Positions 35,278-43,071 of a stretch of DNA of 64,000 nucleotides are shown here, in pieces. How positions within the stretch are numbered: position 1 is the first letter of the stretch; each line of letters opens with the position of its first letter. The notes under the pieces are model-generated. The model saw only the letters and a program-made list of their open reading frames with translations, was not told where the DNA came from and ran no database searches. Made by a program: the position numbers and the translations under genes. The stretch lies in the NCBI RefSeq assembly GCF_040370365.1, contig NZ_BAABWQ010000002.1, positions 620,001-684,000 on the forward strand, given 5' to 3'. The DNA is from Shimia sp040370365 (GTDB lineage Bacteria > Pseudomonadota > Alphaproteobacteria > Rhodobacterales > Rhodobacteraceae).

Positions 35278-37215
35278 TTACGTTTTGCCCTCCAGATACC
35301 GCCGCTTCGCCGCCTCGGACCGCTGCATGTCGCGCACCATGTTGGAGATCGCAACCTCATCGGATTTGTCGGCATAGCGGAACTCGCTATCGGCATAGCG
35401 GTTGATCTCCTGCACCACCATGTCGGTGGTGATCGGCACGCGCAGCTCGTTAATCATGACCTTCTTGGTGTCGTAGTCTTTGGCCAAGAACAGCTCCGGG
35501 TTTTCCATCCACTCGTCCGGCAATTCAAAGTCCATCGCGCGGACTTTCACCGCATCGGTGATGTTCTTGATCGCCCGCCCCGTAAAGCGCGGATCAGCCT
35601 CCTGAATCGCCTTCAGATAGGTGCCCATCTTGGCAATGGTGTCCAACTCGCCCACCTTCCCATGCACCTTATCAAAAACGTTCATCAACCCCGGCTCATG
35701 TGGCCGCGAATGGCTCTCAAAACTTGCCGCCACAGCCTTCTGAATCGCCTGCGCCTCAAACAACTCGTGATCGCCCAGCGCAATGTTGTGGTTCTTGCCC
35801 ATCAACAGCGCAAGGATATCGATGTAATCCTCTTGCGTCTGCGGCCCATCCACCAAGAACCGCGCCCCGGCCCGCTGTCGCAGCGCATCATCGACGTTTT
35901 CGGGATAGTTGGAGAACATGCCAAAGGTACAGTTCCCACGCACCACGGTGTTGGCGCCCGCAAAGGCCTCCATAAACACCGCCGTGACCTCCTGCTGTCC
36001 TGCCGAGCTTTGCCGATCCCCACGTTTGCCCGCGATCTGGTCAATGTCATCAATGGTGCCAAAGCCAATCACCTGCGGGTCCAGCACATTTTGCACAAAG
36101 GCCTTGGCGTTCTGCCCTGACTTGCCCTGATAACTGTCGATATTGTCGATGCCAAAGTTCTGATAGCGGAAGGCATAGCCAGCCACCTGACAATAGTCGT
36201 TGATCAGCCCCGCCATCATCTGAATGAGTGTGGTTTTCCCGGTCCCCGGCGCGCCATCACCCATGAAGGTGAAGATAAACCCACCCAGCTCCGCAAACGG
36301 ATTGAGCCGCCGGTCAAAGTCATAGGCCATCAGCATTTTGGCCAGCTTCATCGCCTGATATTTGGCGATATGGTTGCCCACAACTTCGTTGGGTTTCTTG
36401 AAGCTCATGGTCAGCGTGGAGCCTTTGGCGGCCCGCGCTGGCGTAAACCCGTTGATGGTCAGATCATCCGCTTCAACCTTCCAGCTCGCCCCAACAAAGG
36501 CCCCCAACTGCGGCGCATTCTGCGCCCGCAAGGCGACTTTCTCCATCAGCTGCTCGGCAAAGGCACAGACACAGGCGACCAGCCGGTCTTCATCAGACAC
36601 CAGCGCTGCGATATCCTGATCCAGCTCCCACAACGCGCCATGCAAGGCCAACTGCGCATTGTCGGTCAGAACCTCCTCGACTTCGCCAACCTCAACCTGC
36701 GTCTCGCCGAGCAATGGCGCCAACAAGAACGACGTCGCATTGGCAAAGACATAAGACACCGCCAAAGCCTCCGCCGCCAAAAGCTCAGAAAACTCGGTCT
36801 TCTTGTCCGCCCCCAGCGCCCCTGCGAGATTGTCACGCTTCAAATCCGCCAGGCCAGAGCTTTCGGCAAAATTCTCCCCAACCGCCAAAGCAATCGCCAA
36901 CGCGCGCCGCAACCCATGCATCACATTGGCTTGCACCGGCGACACCAACGGATCGTCCCCGCCTGCGCCCTCAATACGTTCCACCAGATGCACCCCTTCC
37001 GGCCGCGCGGTCGAGCGCGTCACCAACCCCGGCGTGGTGCTGCGAAACCGCCGCCGTGTGCCAATCCCGCTGGACCGCTCCGGCGCGGCAACGGGGTCTT
37101 TGCCCTTGGCAATCCGCGGCGTGTGATCAAACCCATCCAGCATCCCCACAGCCGCGTCATAATGCTTGCGAATATCCTCTTCGCGCAGCTCCATCTGATC
37201 GTTTGTCAGGCTCAT
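35278..37215 (-). CDS. AAA+ ATPase of unknown function
   Basis: The 645-residue protein has an N-terminal helical region of about 300 residues, then one AAA module: Walker A GDGAPGTGKT at 319-328, Walker B region IGFGTIDDID at 384-391 (DD in place of the usual DE), sensor-1 asparagine at 436 in FGMFSN, and arginine-finger candidates in LRQRAGAR around 445-452. The C-terminal 180 residues are helical. No protease or nuclease domain is fused. It is the only energy-consuming member of the 31.7-40.4 kb cluster, so it is probably its motor. It is followed without gap by a membrane protein gene. Confidence 0.82.
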   Translation of the reverse strand: MSLTNDQMELREEDIRKHYDAAVGMLDGFDHTPRIAKGKDPVAAPERSSGIGTRRRFRSTTPGLVTRSTARPEGVHLVERIEGAGGDDPLVSPVQANVMHGLRRALAIALAVGENFAESSGLADLKRDNLAGALGADKKTEFSELLAAEALAVSYVFANATSFLLAPLLGETQVEVGEVEEVLTDNAQLALHGALWELDQDIAALVSDEDRLVACVCAFAEQLMEKVALRAQNAPQLGAFVGASWKVEADDLTINGFTPARAAKGSTLTMSFKKPNEVVGNHIAKYQAMKLAKMLMAYDFDRRLNPFAELGGFIFTFMGDGAPGTGKTTLIQMMAGLINDYCQVAGYAFRYQNFGIDNIDSYQGKSGQNAKAFVQNVLDPQVIGFGTIDDIDQIAGKRGDRQSSAGQQEVTAVFMEAFAGANTVVRGNCTFGMFSNYPENVDDALRQRAGARFLVDGPQTQEDYIDILALLMGKNHNIALGDHELFEAQAIQKAVAASFESHSRPHEPGLMNVFDKVHGKVGELDTIAKMGTYLKAIQEADPRFTGRAIKNITDAVKVRAMDFELPDEWMENPELFLAKDYDTKKVMINELRVPITTDMVVQEINRYADSEFRYADKSDEVAISNMVRDMQRSEAAKRRYLEGKT

Positions 37216-37264
37216 CTCATTTCTACCTTAAGCATATTTTTCAAATTACCACCGACGCTCGCCT

Positions 37265-37738
37265 TTAGGCGTCACCTGTTGGCTGAAACTCGCACCAACG
37301 CTTCTCGCCATAGTCTTCTGGCAACAGTAATCCTTCCCAAGTCCCTGCTGGCCAGCGCTGATCGACATGAGCGATGGCGTACTCAATCATTTGGGCTTCA
37401 TCGGCCAAGACGAAGGCTACCAGAAAGTCATCAGCCAAGTCGCGGGGGCCGTTCAGAGGTTTGGTGACACAATGAACATCCCCGGCTTTCTGCAACATCC
37501 ACTCTTTTGGTGCCAATCCACAAGGTAGCTTCCAAACACCTGAAACTTCTTCATAGCCGCAAGTGTTCGGAAAAAACCCGACGTCATTTGCCCAAACCTC
37601 AAACTCCGAAAGGCTATCTGAACGTTCCAACGCTTGCTGAAGGTCCTGAAGCTCATCCCAGTCCGCGGCCCGAAAGAACGCAGAGGTGCAAAAAACAGCG
37701 ACCGTGACCACTATAAAGAAGATGGAGACCCCTTTCAT
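37265..37738 (-). CDS. Exported or membrane-anchored small protein, AT-richer than neighbours
   Basis: The ATG at 37738 overlaps the preceding stop (TGATG). The 157 residues open with one hydrophobic segment (VSIFFIVVTVAVFCTSAFF); the rest is acidic and has four cysteines (NTCGY, LPCGL, VHCVT, RWCEF) that could form disulfides. No family recognised. Base composition is lower in G+C than the flanking ATPase genes, which suggests a later insertion into the operon. Confidence 0.62.
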   Translation of the reverse strand: MKGVSIFFIVVTVAVFCTSAFFRAADWDELQDLQQALERSDSLSEFEVWANDVGFFPNTCGYEEVSGVWKLPCGLAPKEWMLQKAGDVHCVTKPLNGPRDLADDFLVAFVLADEAQMIEYAIAHVDQRWPAGTWEGLLLPEDYGEKRWCEFQPTGDA

Positions 37739-38859
37739 CAATACCGCAACACCCGCCCTTGCGGGCTCACCACATACTTCGTCACACTGCCAAAGCCCGG
37801 CGGGTTGAGCTCTTCAAGCGCCTGAAACGGCCGCTGTGGCAGGATGATCGAGCGCTCCATGCTGGTTGCCCCCGTGTCCGCGCCGTGCCCAGCAAAGGGG
37901 TCCAGTGCAAAGACCTGCCGCTCCACGCTCCCAAACCAGCCAGAGCGCTCATCCTGCACCCGCTCACTCACCAGATCTTCCGTGGTCCAGGCCAACGTCC
38001 AGTCTTCGCCCTCCGGTGCACGTGCTGCCTCCAAAACTTCCCGGATCGGTCCGCTTTGTCGGGTGAAAGCGCTCGAATACATCGGCCCAACATGAATACG
38101 GCGTAGCCGCTTGGGATGCAGATCGTCAAAACTCTCATCAAACCCTTTGGCGATGGTCACAAGCTTCAGCCCCGCCACGGCCTGCGCCATCAAATGCGCC
38201 TGCACCTCCGGCCACCGCCGCTCATCTTTGGGCAAAGCCCGCCGCCCAGTGTCTTCCAAATCCATCAGGTAAATCGTTGGCAAGTTGATCTGGCTGTCAT
38301 AGACCGCCCAATGCAGCAAGAACTTGCGCCGCCGCTCTGACAGATTGCCTTGCCAACGCACCTCCGGATGATTCTGTGCCCAGAACAATTCGCCTTTCAG
38401 AAGCTCTTCATAATAGAGCCGCTGGCTGAGCGCGAATTGCAGCTTCGTCGGCACTTCCTGATCGCCAATAATGGCGCGCAGCATGTCGTCTTTGAGCTGC
38501 TCCGCGCTTGGCATATTGCGCAGATGGCTCTGCGCTTGCTGCGCGTCATTGGCCATCACCAACAGCTCATTGAACATCGGAAAACCGCTCTCCACCGCAT
38601 CCATAGCAAGGCTGCCAAAGAACTGCCCGGTCGCACGCCCCACCAGCAGATACTTCATGCTCAGTGCTTTGAACGTATAGCCAATCGCCGCCAAATAGCG
38701 CGTGAGGATCTCTACCTCATTGTCGCCCAACGCACCTTCAGCCGCCCGCGCCGCCGCCACCTGCGTCAGATGCTCGGTGATGCGCTCAAACTTCTGAAAA
38801 TACCGCCGCGACGCGCGGGTCTCCATCAAAGCGGTTTGGTCTTTGGTTGTGTCAGTCAT
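37738..38859 (-). CDS. Conserved-type soluble protein of the AAA+ cluster
   Basis: The ATG at 38859 has a strong GGAGGAGG site, giving 373 residues starting MTDTTKDQ. It is mostly alpha-helical: a basic N-terminal helix (RASRRYFQKFERITEHLTQ), a QRLYYEELLKGELFWAQNHPE segment quoted here as YYEELLKGELFWAQ, and a C-terminal beta-rich part ending FGSVTKYVVSPQGRVLRY. I recognise no catalytic motif. It overlaps both the 61-residue gene upstream (ATGA) and the exported protein gene downstream, so co-translation is likely. Confidence 0.7.
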   Translation of the reverse strand: MTDTTKDQTALMETRASRRYFQKFERITEHLTQVAAARAAEGALGDNEVEILTRYLAAIGYTFKALSMKYLLVGRATGQFFGSLAMDAVESGFPMFNELLVMANDAQQAQSHLRNMPSAEQLKDDMLRAIIGDQEVPTKLQFALSQRLYYEELLKGELFWAQNHPEVRWQGNLSERRRKFLLHWAVYDSQINLPTIYLMDLEDTGRRALPKDERRWPEVQAHLMAQAVAGLKLVTIAKGFDESFDDLHPKRLRRIHVGPMYSSAFTRQSGPIREVLEAARAPEGEDWTLAWTTEDLVSERVQDERSGWFGSVERQVFALDPFAGHGADTGATSMERSIILPQRPFQALEELNPPGFGSVTKYVVSPQGRVLRY

Positions 38860-39041
38860 TTTCCTCCTCCGGGACACGCAGTGTCACGGATCGTACCTGC
38901 CACCGCCGCCCAGAGCCGGCACGAGATAGTTACGCTGGCAACAGTCAAAACCCCTAAAAACTTAAGGTTAGGCAGCGTCAATCCGACAGCCGCCAGCGGG
39001 CCCGGGCGCAATCCCACCGCACTAAGTGTCTCAACTTTCAC
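38856..39041 (-). CDS. Very small membrane protein linking two cluster genes
   Basis: A GTG at 39041 with AAGGAG at good spacing opens a 61-codon frame. Its start overlaps the stop of the 99-residue gene and its stop overlaps the next start in an ATGA arrangement. The middle (FLGVLTVASVTISCRLWAAVAGTI) can span the membrane once. The overlaps at both ends and the ribosome site argue that it is real. No family recognised. Confidence 0.55.
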   Translation of the reverse strand: MKVETLSAVGLRPGPLAAVGLTLPNLKFLGVLTVASVTISCRLWAAVAGTIRDTACPGGGK

Positions 39042-39330
39042 TGGTGGGTCTCCTTCGCTTCAAGAACCCGCGTCTCACCAAAACACTGATAACGATCAAT
39101 ACGGCCAAAAGCGCAGATTCGCCCGCCCACATCAGGGTATCAACTTCAACGCTTTCTTGGCCGACATATGCTGAAACACCAAGAATCTGCAAAAAAAGTA
39201 AGGTTATAAAACCCGACCACCACTTGTCGGCTCTCCCTACAAAAAGAGCAGCCACTACATCGACCGTACAGACAATGGAGCGCCATGAAGAACGCCCAAA
39301 ATTCCCAATATAGGAGTTCGTTACCTTCAT
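39031..39330 (-). CDS. Small two-span membrane protein, AT-richer than neighbours
   Basis: The 99 residues have spans near 40-58 (FITLLFLQILGVSAYVG) and 70-88 (ALLAVLIVISVLV) and a basic tail RRGFLKRRRP. It starts 15 bases after the coiled-coil gene stop. The ribosome site is poor. The gene is lower in G+C than most of the cluster. No family recognised. Confidence 0.58.
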   Translation of the reverse strand: MKVTNSYIGNFGRSSWRSIVCTVDVVAALFVGRADKWWSGFITLLFLQILGVSAYVGQESVEVDTLMWAGESALLAVLIVISVLVRRGFLKRRRPTSES

Positions 39331-39345
39331 GAGATCGGCAGCAAG

Positions 39346-40422
39346 TTACGCCCCATACAAATTCTTATCGTGCTTCTCGACAATTTTCTGGAACCGACGC
39401 GCAAAACGCTCATCCGCCTTGGCTTTCGCTTCCAACACATCGCGCGCAAACACCATGTGTTCTTCATGCGCCTCCATCATGTCTGCCATTTTTTGGTTGG
39501 TCGCCGTCCCAATCGCCGCCATAGACGCCTGCGCCTCTTTGTCGGTCTCCACACCAATCTCGTTGATGCGGTGCGCAATGTCCTGCTGCTGCGCCGTCTT
39601 AAGCGATTTGGTCAACGCGTCATAGAGCACCACGCGCTGCTTTGTGTCTGTCTGCAGCTTGTTGATCAGCACCATCTGCGTCGCCGCTTGGTTCTGCAGT
39701 GAATCAACCCAGGTCTTACCCTTTTCGATATAGCGCTCCAGCGTCTGGCTTTTGGCCAGCTTCACCTGCTCCTGCTGCACCATCTCGTTGTAGGCCTTGT
39801 TCAGATCCGCCAACTCGGTCTCAAGTTTGGTGCGCGCCGCCGCGTCTTGTTCAACCGCAATCTTATTCTCAACGGCGATGATATCGGGGTCCATGGCGAG
39901 GATCTCCGCCCGCAGGCTTTCCAACTCCCCTACCGTGAATTCGCGTTCATCCAACGTCTCGGTCAGGTTCTGCTCCACCTTCACCTTCTGCTCTTCCAGA
40001 ACCCCCAATTGGCCCTCCAAAAGCTTGGTGATCACATCCGACTTTGCGATCAAATCTTGCAGCTTGTCATCGATGCTGGCGGTTTTGATCCGCTCGGCAC
40101 GCATGCTTTCTGATTTGCCGCGGCTGAACACCCCAACAAAAGCTTCCCAGCCGGTTTTGTCGCGCATCTGGTCAAAGTCTTTGGAAAACGCAGCAGTCAC
40201 GTCATCCAGCCCCATGATCAACTCCGCAATATTGCTGTTCATCACATCTGTGTGCGCATGCACTTCATCCAACGTGGCGTTTTCAATATCGATCGCCACA
40301 TCCTCGCCGGTCTTCATCTTCGCCCGCGCAGCATCAATACGGCCGGTCAGTTCTGCAATTTTGCTCTGTGCTTCGGCCACTTGCGCCTGAGACTCGCGCA
40401 CCTGCGTTTCAAAATTCGCCAT
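39346..40422 (-). CDS. TelA-like coiled-coil protein, first gene of the AAA+ cluster
   Basis: AGGGAG precedes the ATG. Almost all 358 residues are predicted helix or coiled coil. The order of segments resembles TelA-type toxic-anion-resistance proteins: a GWEAFVGVFSRGKSESM linker, a LEGQLGVLEEQKVKVEQNL coil, YIEKGKTWVDSLQNQAATQ, then a long C-terminal helix. Identity is too low to be sure by eye. TelA proteins belong to Ter-type membrane stress systems with unknown mechanism. It leads the operon and has its own upstream region of 135 bp after ohrR. Confidence 0.6.
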   Translation of the reverse strand: MANFETQVRESQAQVAEAQSKIAELTGRIDAARAKMKTGEDVAIDIENATLDEVHAHTDVMNSNIAELIMGLDDVTAAFSKDFDQMRDKTGWEAFVGVFSRGKSESMRAERIKTASIDDKLQDLIAKSDVITKLLEGQLGVLEEQKVKVEQNLTETLDEREFTVGELESLRAEILAMDPDIIAVENKIAVEQDAAARTKLETELADLNKAYNEMVQQEQVKLAKSQTLERYIEKGKTWVDSLQNQAATQMVLINKLQTDTKQRVVLYDALTKSLKTAQQQDIAHRINEIGVETDKEAQASMAAIGTATNQKMADMMEAHEEHMVFARDVLEAKAKADERFARRFQKIVEKHDKNLYGA

Positions 40423-40463
40423 AAAACACTCCCTCTTTCCAATGTATTGAGCCTGATATGGGT

Positions 40464-40478
40464 AATGTTACTCACATT
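40464..40478. promoter_or_regulatory. Short inverted repeat upstream of the TelA-like gene
   Basis: AATGT and ACATT flank TACTC, within a longer imperfect palindrome, 42 bases before the start at 40422. It may be an operator for the cluster. Support is slight. Confidence 0.25.
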
Positions 40479-40557
40479 TACATCGGACTCGGATTCAATT
40501 TGCGCAGAGTGTTGCAAATGTACCCGACAAAAGAAAGAGCTCGTGATGGTACACCCG

Positions 40558-41022
40558 CTATTGGGGCAATTTGGCACCGCCCCGCACGCTGGCTTCAAGC
40601 CCACCTCGCAATTTTTTCATCGATGCGATCACCGTCATCAGTTCCTCTTCAGACATGCCGGTGGCGTCTGCCACGCAACTGGCAATCCCTTTCACTTTGG
40701 CCTGCAGGGAGTACCCCTCCTCGGTCAGCGACACACGTACCCGACGCTCATCCTCTGCATCTCTCGCCCGCGCCACCAACCCCGTTCTTTCCATACGCTT
40801 AAGCAGAGGCGTCAACGTGCTGCTTTCCAATCCAAGGGCTACGCCGAGCCCGTTTACAGTCTGATCGTCCTGCTGCCACAACAAAACCAGCACCAGAAAC
40901 TGCGGATACGTCAGCCCGTGCGGCGCCAACAGGGTTTTATAGAGCCGCGAAAACGCATGCTCTGTGCTGTACACTTCAAAACACAGCATGCGCTCCAAGA
41001 CCGACGGGGGGGCGTTGTTCAT
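40558..41022 (-). CDS. ohrR: OhrR, MarR-type organic peroxide sensor
   Basis: AAGGAG selects the ATG at 41022, giving 154 residues. The N-terminal block MLCFEVYSTEHAFSRLYK holds the sensing cysteine, and the winged helix has LTPLLKRMERTGLV and RDAEDERRVRVSLTEEG. OhrR represses ohr until its cysteine is oxidised by organic hydroperoxides. It is divergent from ohr. The 121-bp gap has repeated AAATCGCA-type elements. Confidence 0.9.
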   Translation of the reverse strand: MNNAPPSVLERMLCFEVYSTEHAFSRLYKTLLAPHGLTYPQFLVLVLLWQQDDQTVNGLGVALGLESSTLTPLLKRMERTGLVARARDAEDERRVRVSLTEEGYSLQAKVKGIASCVADATGMSEEELMTVIASMKKLRGGLEASVRGGAKLPQ

Positions 41023-41045
41023 ATCATATCTCCTTAAGCCCCAAA

Positions 41046-41130
41046 TAAATCGCACGCGATTAAATCGCAAGGATTGACGAATCGAGATGGCAGCATTAAG
41101 ACGTGCGCAATTAAATCGCACACGACTTAA
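41046..41130. promoter_or_regulatory. OhrR operator cluster between ohrR and ohr
   Basis: AATCGC-AC-GCGATT at 41048-41061 is a perfect inverted repeat. AAATCGCA recurs at 41047, 41062 and 41113. TTAAATCG-CACA-CGACTTAA at 41111-41130 is a second, near-perfect palindrome just before the ohr ribosome site. Two palindromes, one per divergent gene, fit OhrR control of both. Confidence 0.6.
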
Positions 41131-41143
41131 ATTGGAGACGATC

Positions 41144-41569
41144 ATGTTGCAATCCACGCTCTACGCCACCTCGGCCATCGCGACAGGTGGCCGCGAAGGC
41201 CACGTCACATCCGTTGACGGGAAATTGGATGTCATGCTGTCCACCCCCAAAGAACTGGGCGGTGCAGGCGGCTCGGGGACCAACCCAGAACAGATGTTCG
41301 CCGCAGGGTATGCTGCCTGCTTTCTATCGGCGCTAAAACTGATGGCCAGCCAACAAAACCAAACCCTGTCCGAGGACACATCCGTAACCACAACTGTTGG
41401 CATCGGTCCACGCACAGATGGCGGCTTTGGTCTCGACGTTGCCCTGAAAATCGCCATCCCAAGCTTGGACAAAGATGTCGCCGAAAAACTAATCGCGGAT
41501 GCGCACGTAACCTGCCCCTACAGCCACGCCACCAAAGGCAGCCTGACCATCACGCCTGAATTGGCGTAA
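41144..41569 (+). CDS. ohr: Organic hydroperoxide resistance peroxidase
   Basis: GGAG upstream selects the ATG at 41144, giving 141 residues of the Ohr/OsmC family. The two reactive cysteines are in AAGYAACFLSAL and VTCPYSHATKG. It reduces organic peroxides using lipoyl-dependent electrons in the cytosol. It is controlled by the divergent ohrR. Confidence 0.93.
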   Translation: MLQSTLYATSAIATGGREGHVTSVDGKLDVMLSTPKELGGAGGSGTNPEQMFAAGYAACFLSALKLMASQQNQTLSEDTSVTTTVGIGPRTDGGFGLDVALKIAIPSLDKDVAEKLIADAHVTCPYSHATKGSLTITPELA

Positions 41570-41592
41570 CCAATCGGCACTCAGCGCCAAAC

Positions 41593-41616
41593 TGGCCGCC
41601 CCTAATAGGGCGGCCA
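41593..41616. terminator. GC-rich hairpin between ohr and the creatinase gene
   Basis: TGGCCGCCC and GGGCGGCCA form a perfect 9-bp stem with a 6-nt loop. T-runs are short on both sides, so its strength as a terminator for the two convergent genes is uncertain. Confidence 0.5.
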
Positions 41617-41651
41617 AATCGGGTCGCACCCGTCAGGGGGCGTCATTTGGG

Positions 41652-42860
41652 TCACCCAACAACATTGAACTCTGGCCCATAGGGATAGCCGGTGATGTTC
41701 TCATTGCCATCTTCTTTGATGACCAAGATATCATGTTCGCGATATCCTCCGGCACCGGGCTGACCATCTGCAATCGTCAACATCGGCTCCATCGAAATCA
41801 CCATGCCCGGTTCAAGTACCGTTGGGATATCTTCGCGCAATTCCAACCCGGCTTCGCGTCCGTAGTAATGGCTCAAAACGCCAAAGCTGTGACCATACCC
41901 AAAGGTGCGATACTGAAGCAAATCCCGTTCCGCAAAGAAGTCGTTGATCTGTTCCGTCACCTCTGCGCAGCTGGCGCCCGGCTGTAGCAGTGAAATGCCC
42001 AATTCATGCGCCCCCACGTTGGCGTCCCAGAGCTTTAGGCTGGCCTCATCCACTTCACCCACAAACAATGTCCGCTCCAAAGCTGTATAGTAGCCGGAGA
42101 TCATCGGAAAAGTGTTCAGAGATAAGATGTCCCCTCGCTGCAGCTTACGAGACGTTACTGGATTGTGCGCCCCATCCGTGTTGATACCGGATTGGAACCA
42201 CACCCATGTGTCACGGTACTCTGCGTCTGGAAACCGTTTGGCGATCTCCAATTCCATCGCATCTCGCCCCGCCATCGCCACATCAATCTCGCGGACACCT
42301 TCTTTGATGGCATCTCGGATTGCATAACCGCCAACGTCCGCAACAGCAGCGCCTGCACGGATCAATTCAATCTCCGCAGCACTTTTGTGCATCCGCTGCC
42401 GCATGGTCGGCTCGTAAAGGTCAACCACGTTTGACGGCGCAAGAAAACTCTGCATTTTACCCTGCTGCAACAGCGTCAAGTGATCGCTTTCAAAACCAAT
42501 CACGGCACGCGCGCCGGTGATAGATTTGATCGCACGCCAGTAGTTGTCGCGCTGCCAATCCGTGTAAGTGATGTTGTCACCGTAGCACCGTCGCCAAGGC
42601 TGTCCTGCGTCAATGCCTGCGGAGATCGTCACACACTCCGTTGGCGTGACCACCACCGCATAGGGTCGACCGAAGGCGCAATAAGTGAATCCCGAATAGT
42701 AAGACACATTGTGCATCGACGTGAAGACAGCCGCATCGACACCCTGCTCTGACATGATGGCGCGCAGCCCGGCCACGCGCGCAGCATACTCGGCTTCCGC
42801 AAATTGCAGCGGGGCTTTTTCACCATTGTGAAAACGATAGAATTCTGGACGTGCAGTCAT
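41652..42860 (-). CDS. Creatinase (creatine amidinohydrolase)
   Basis: The 402-residue protein closely follows Pseudomonas creatinase along its length: AAVFTSMHNVSYYSGF, AGQPWRRCYGDNITYTDWQRDNY (GQPWRR, YTDWQRDNY), QSGINTDGAHNPVT, YRTFGYGHSFGVLSHYYGREAG and PGAGGYREHDI. It has the pita-bread fold of M24 peptidases but hydrolyses creatine to sarcosine and urea. The match in the active-site histidine region GHSFG is what separates it from prolidases. No sarcosine oxidase or urease genes are in the window. Confidence 0.87.
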   Translation of the reverse strand: MTARPEFYRFHNGEKAPLQFAEAEYAARVAGLRAIMSEQGVDAAVFTSMHNVSYYSGFTYCAFGRPYAVVVTPTECVTISAGIDAGQPWRRCYGDNITYTDWQRDNYWRAIKSITGARAVIGFESDHLTLLQQGKMQSFLAPSNVVDLYEPTMRQRMHKSAAEIELIRAGAAVADVGGYAIRDAIKEGVREIDVAMAGRDAMELEIAKRFPDAEYRDTWVWFQSGINTDGAHNPVTSRKLQRGDILSLNTFPMISGYYTALERTLFVGEVDEASLKLWDANVGAHELGISLLQPGASCAEVTEQINDFFAERDLLQYRTFGYGHSFGVLSHYYGREAGLELREDIPTVLEPGMVISMEPMLTIADGQPGAGGYREHDILVIKEDGNENITGYPYGPEFNVVG

Positions 42861-43071
42861 TTTGACCTCCGATAAAAGAGGTCCCGGCGTTCAGGACTGG
42901 AAAGAATCAAGCGCATTTCAAAGGAAATGTGGCGACGCCATCGCCGGTGCTTGATGGCTTTTTGCCAAAGACCAAACCGCAAAGACAACAAGATTCCGAC
43001 ATTCAGAGCCCACCCGCGACCTTGCGCCCAAAAATTCCGCGCCTACTGTGACAGGCAACAGGAGGCGCGCC

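Noticed and set aside
31735..40422. Prophage or integrated plasmid
   Set aside because: No integrase, tRNA junction, terminase, capsid, replication or toxin-antitoxin gene is present, and most members have host-like composition.
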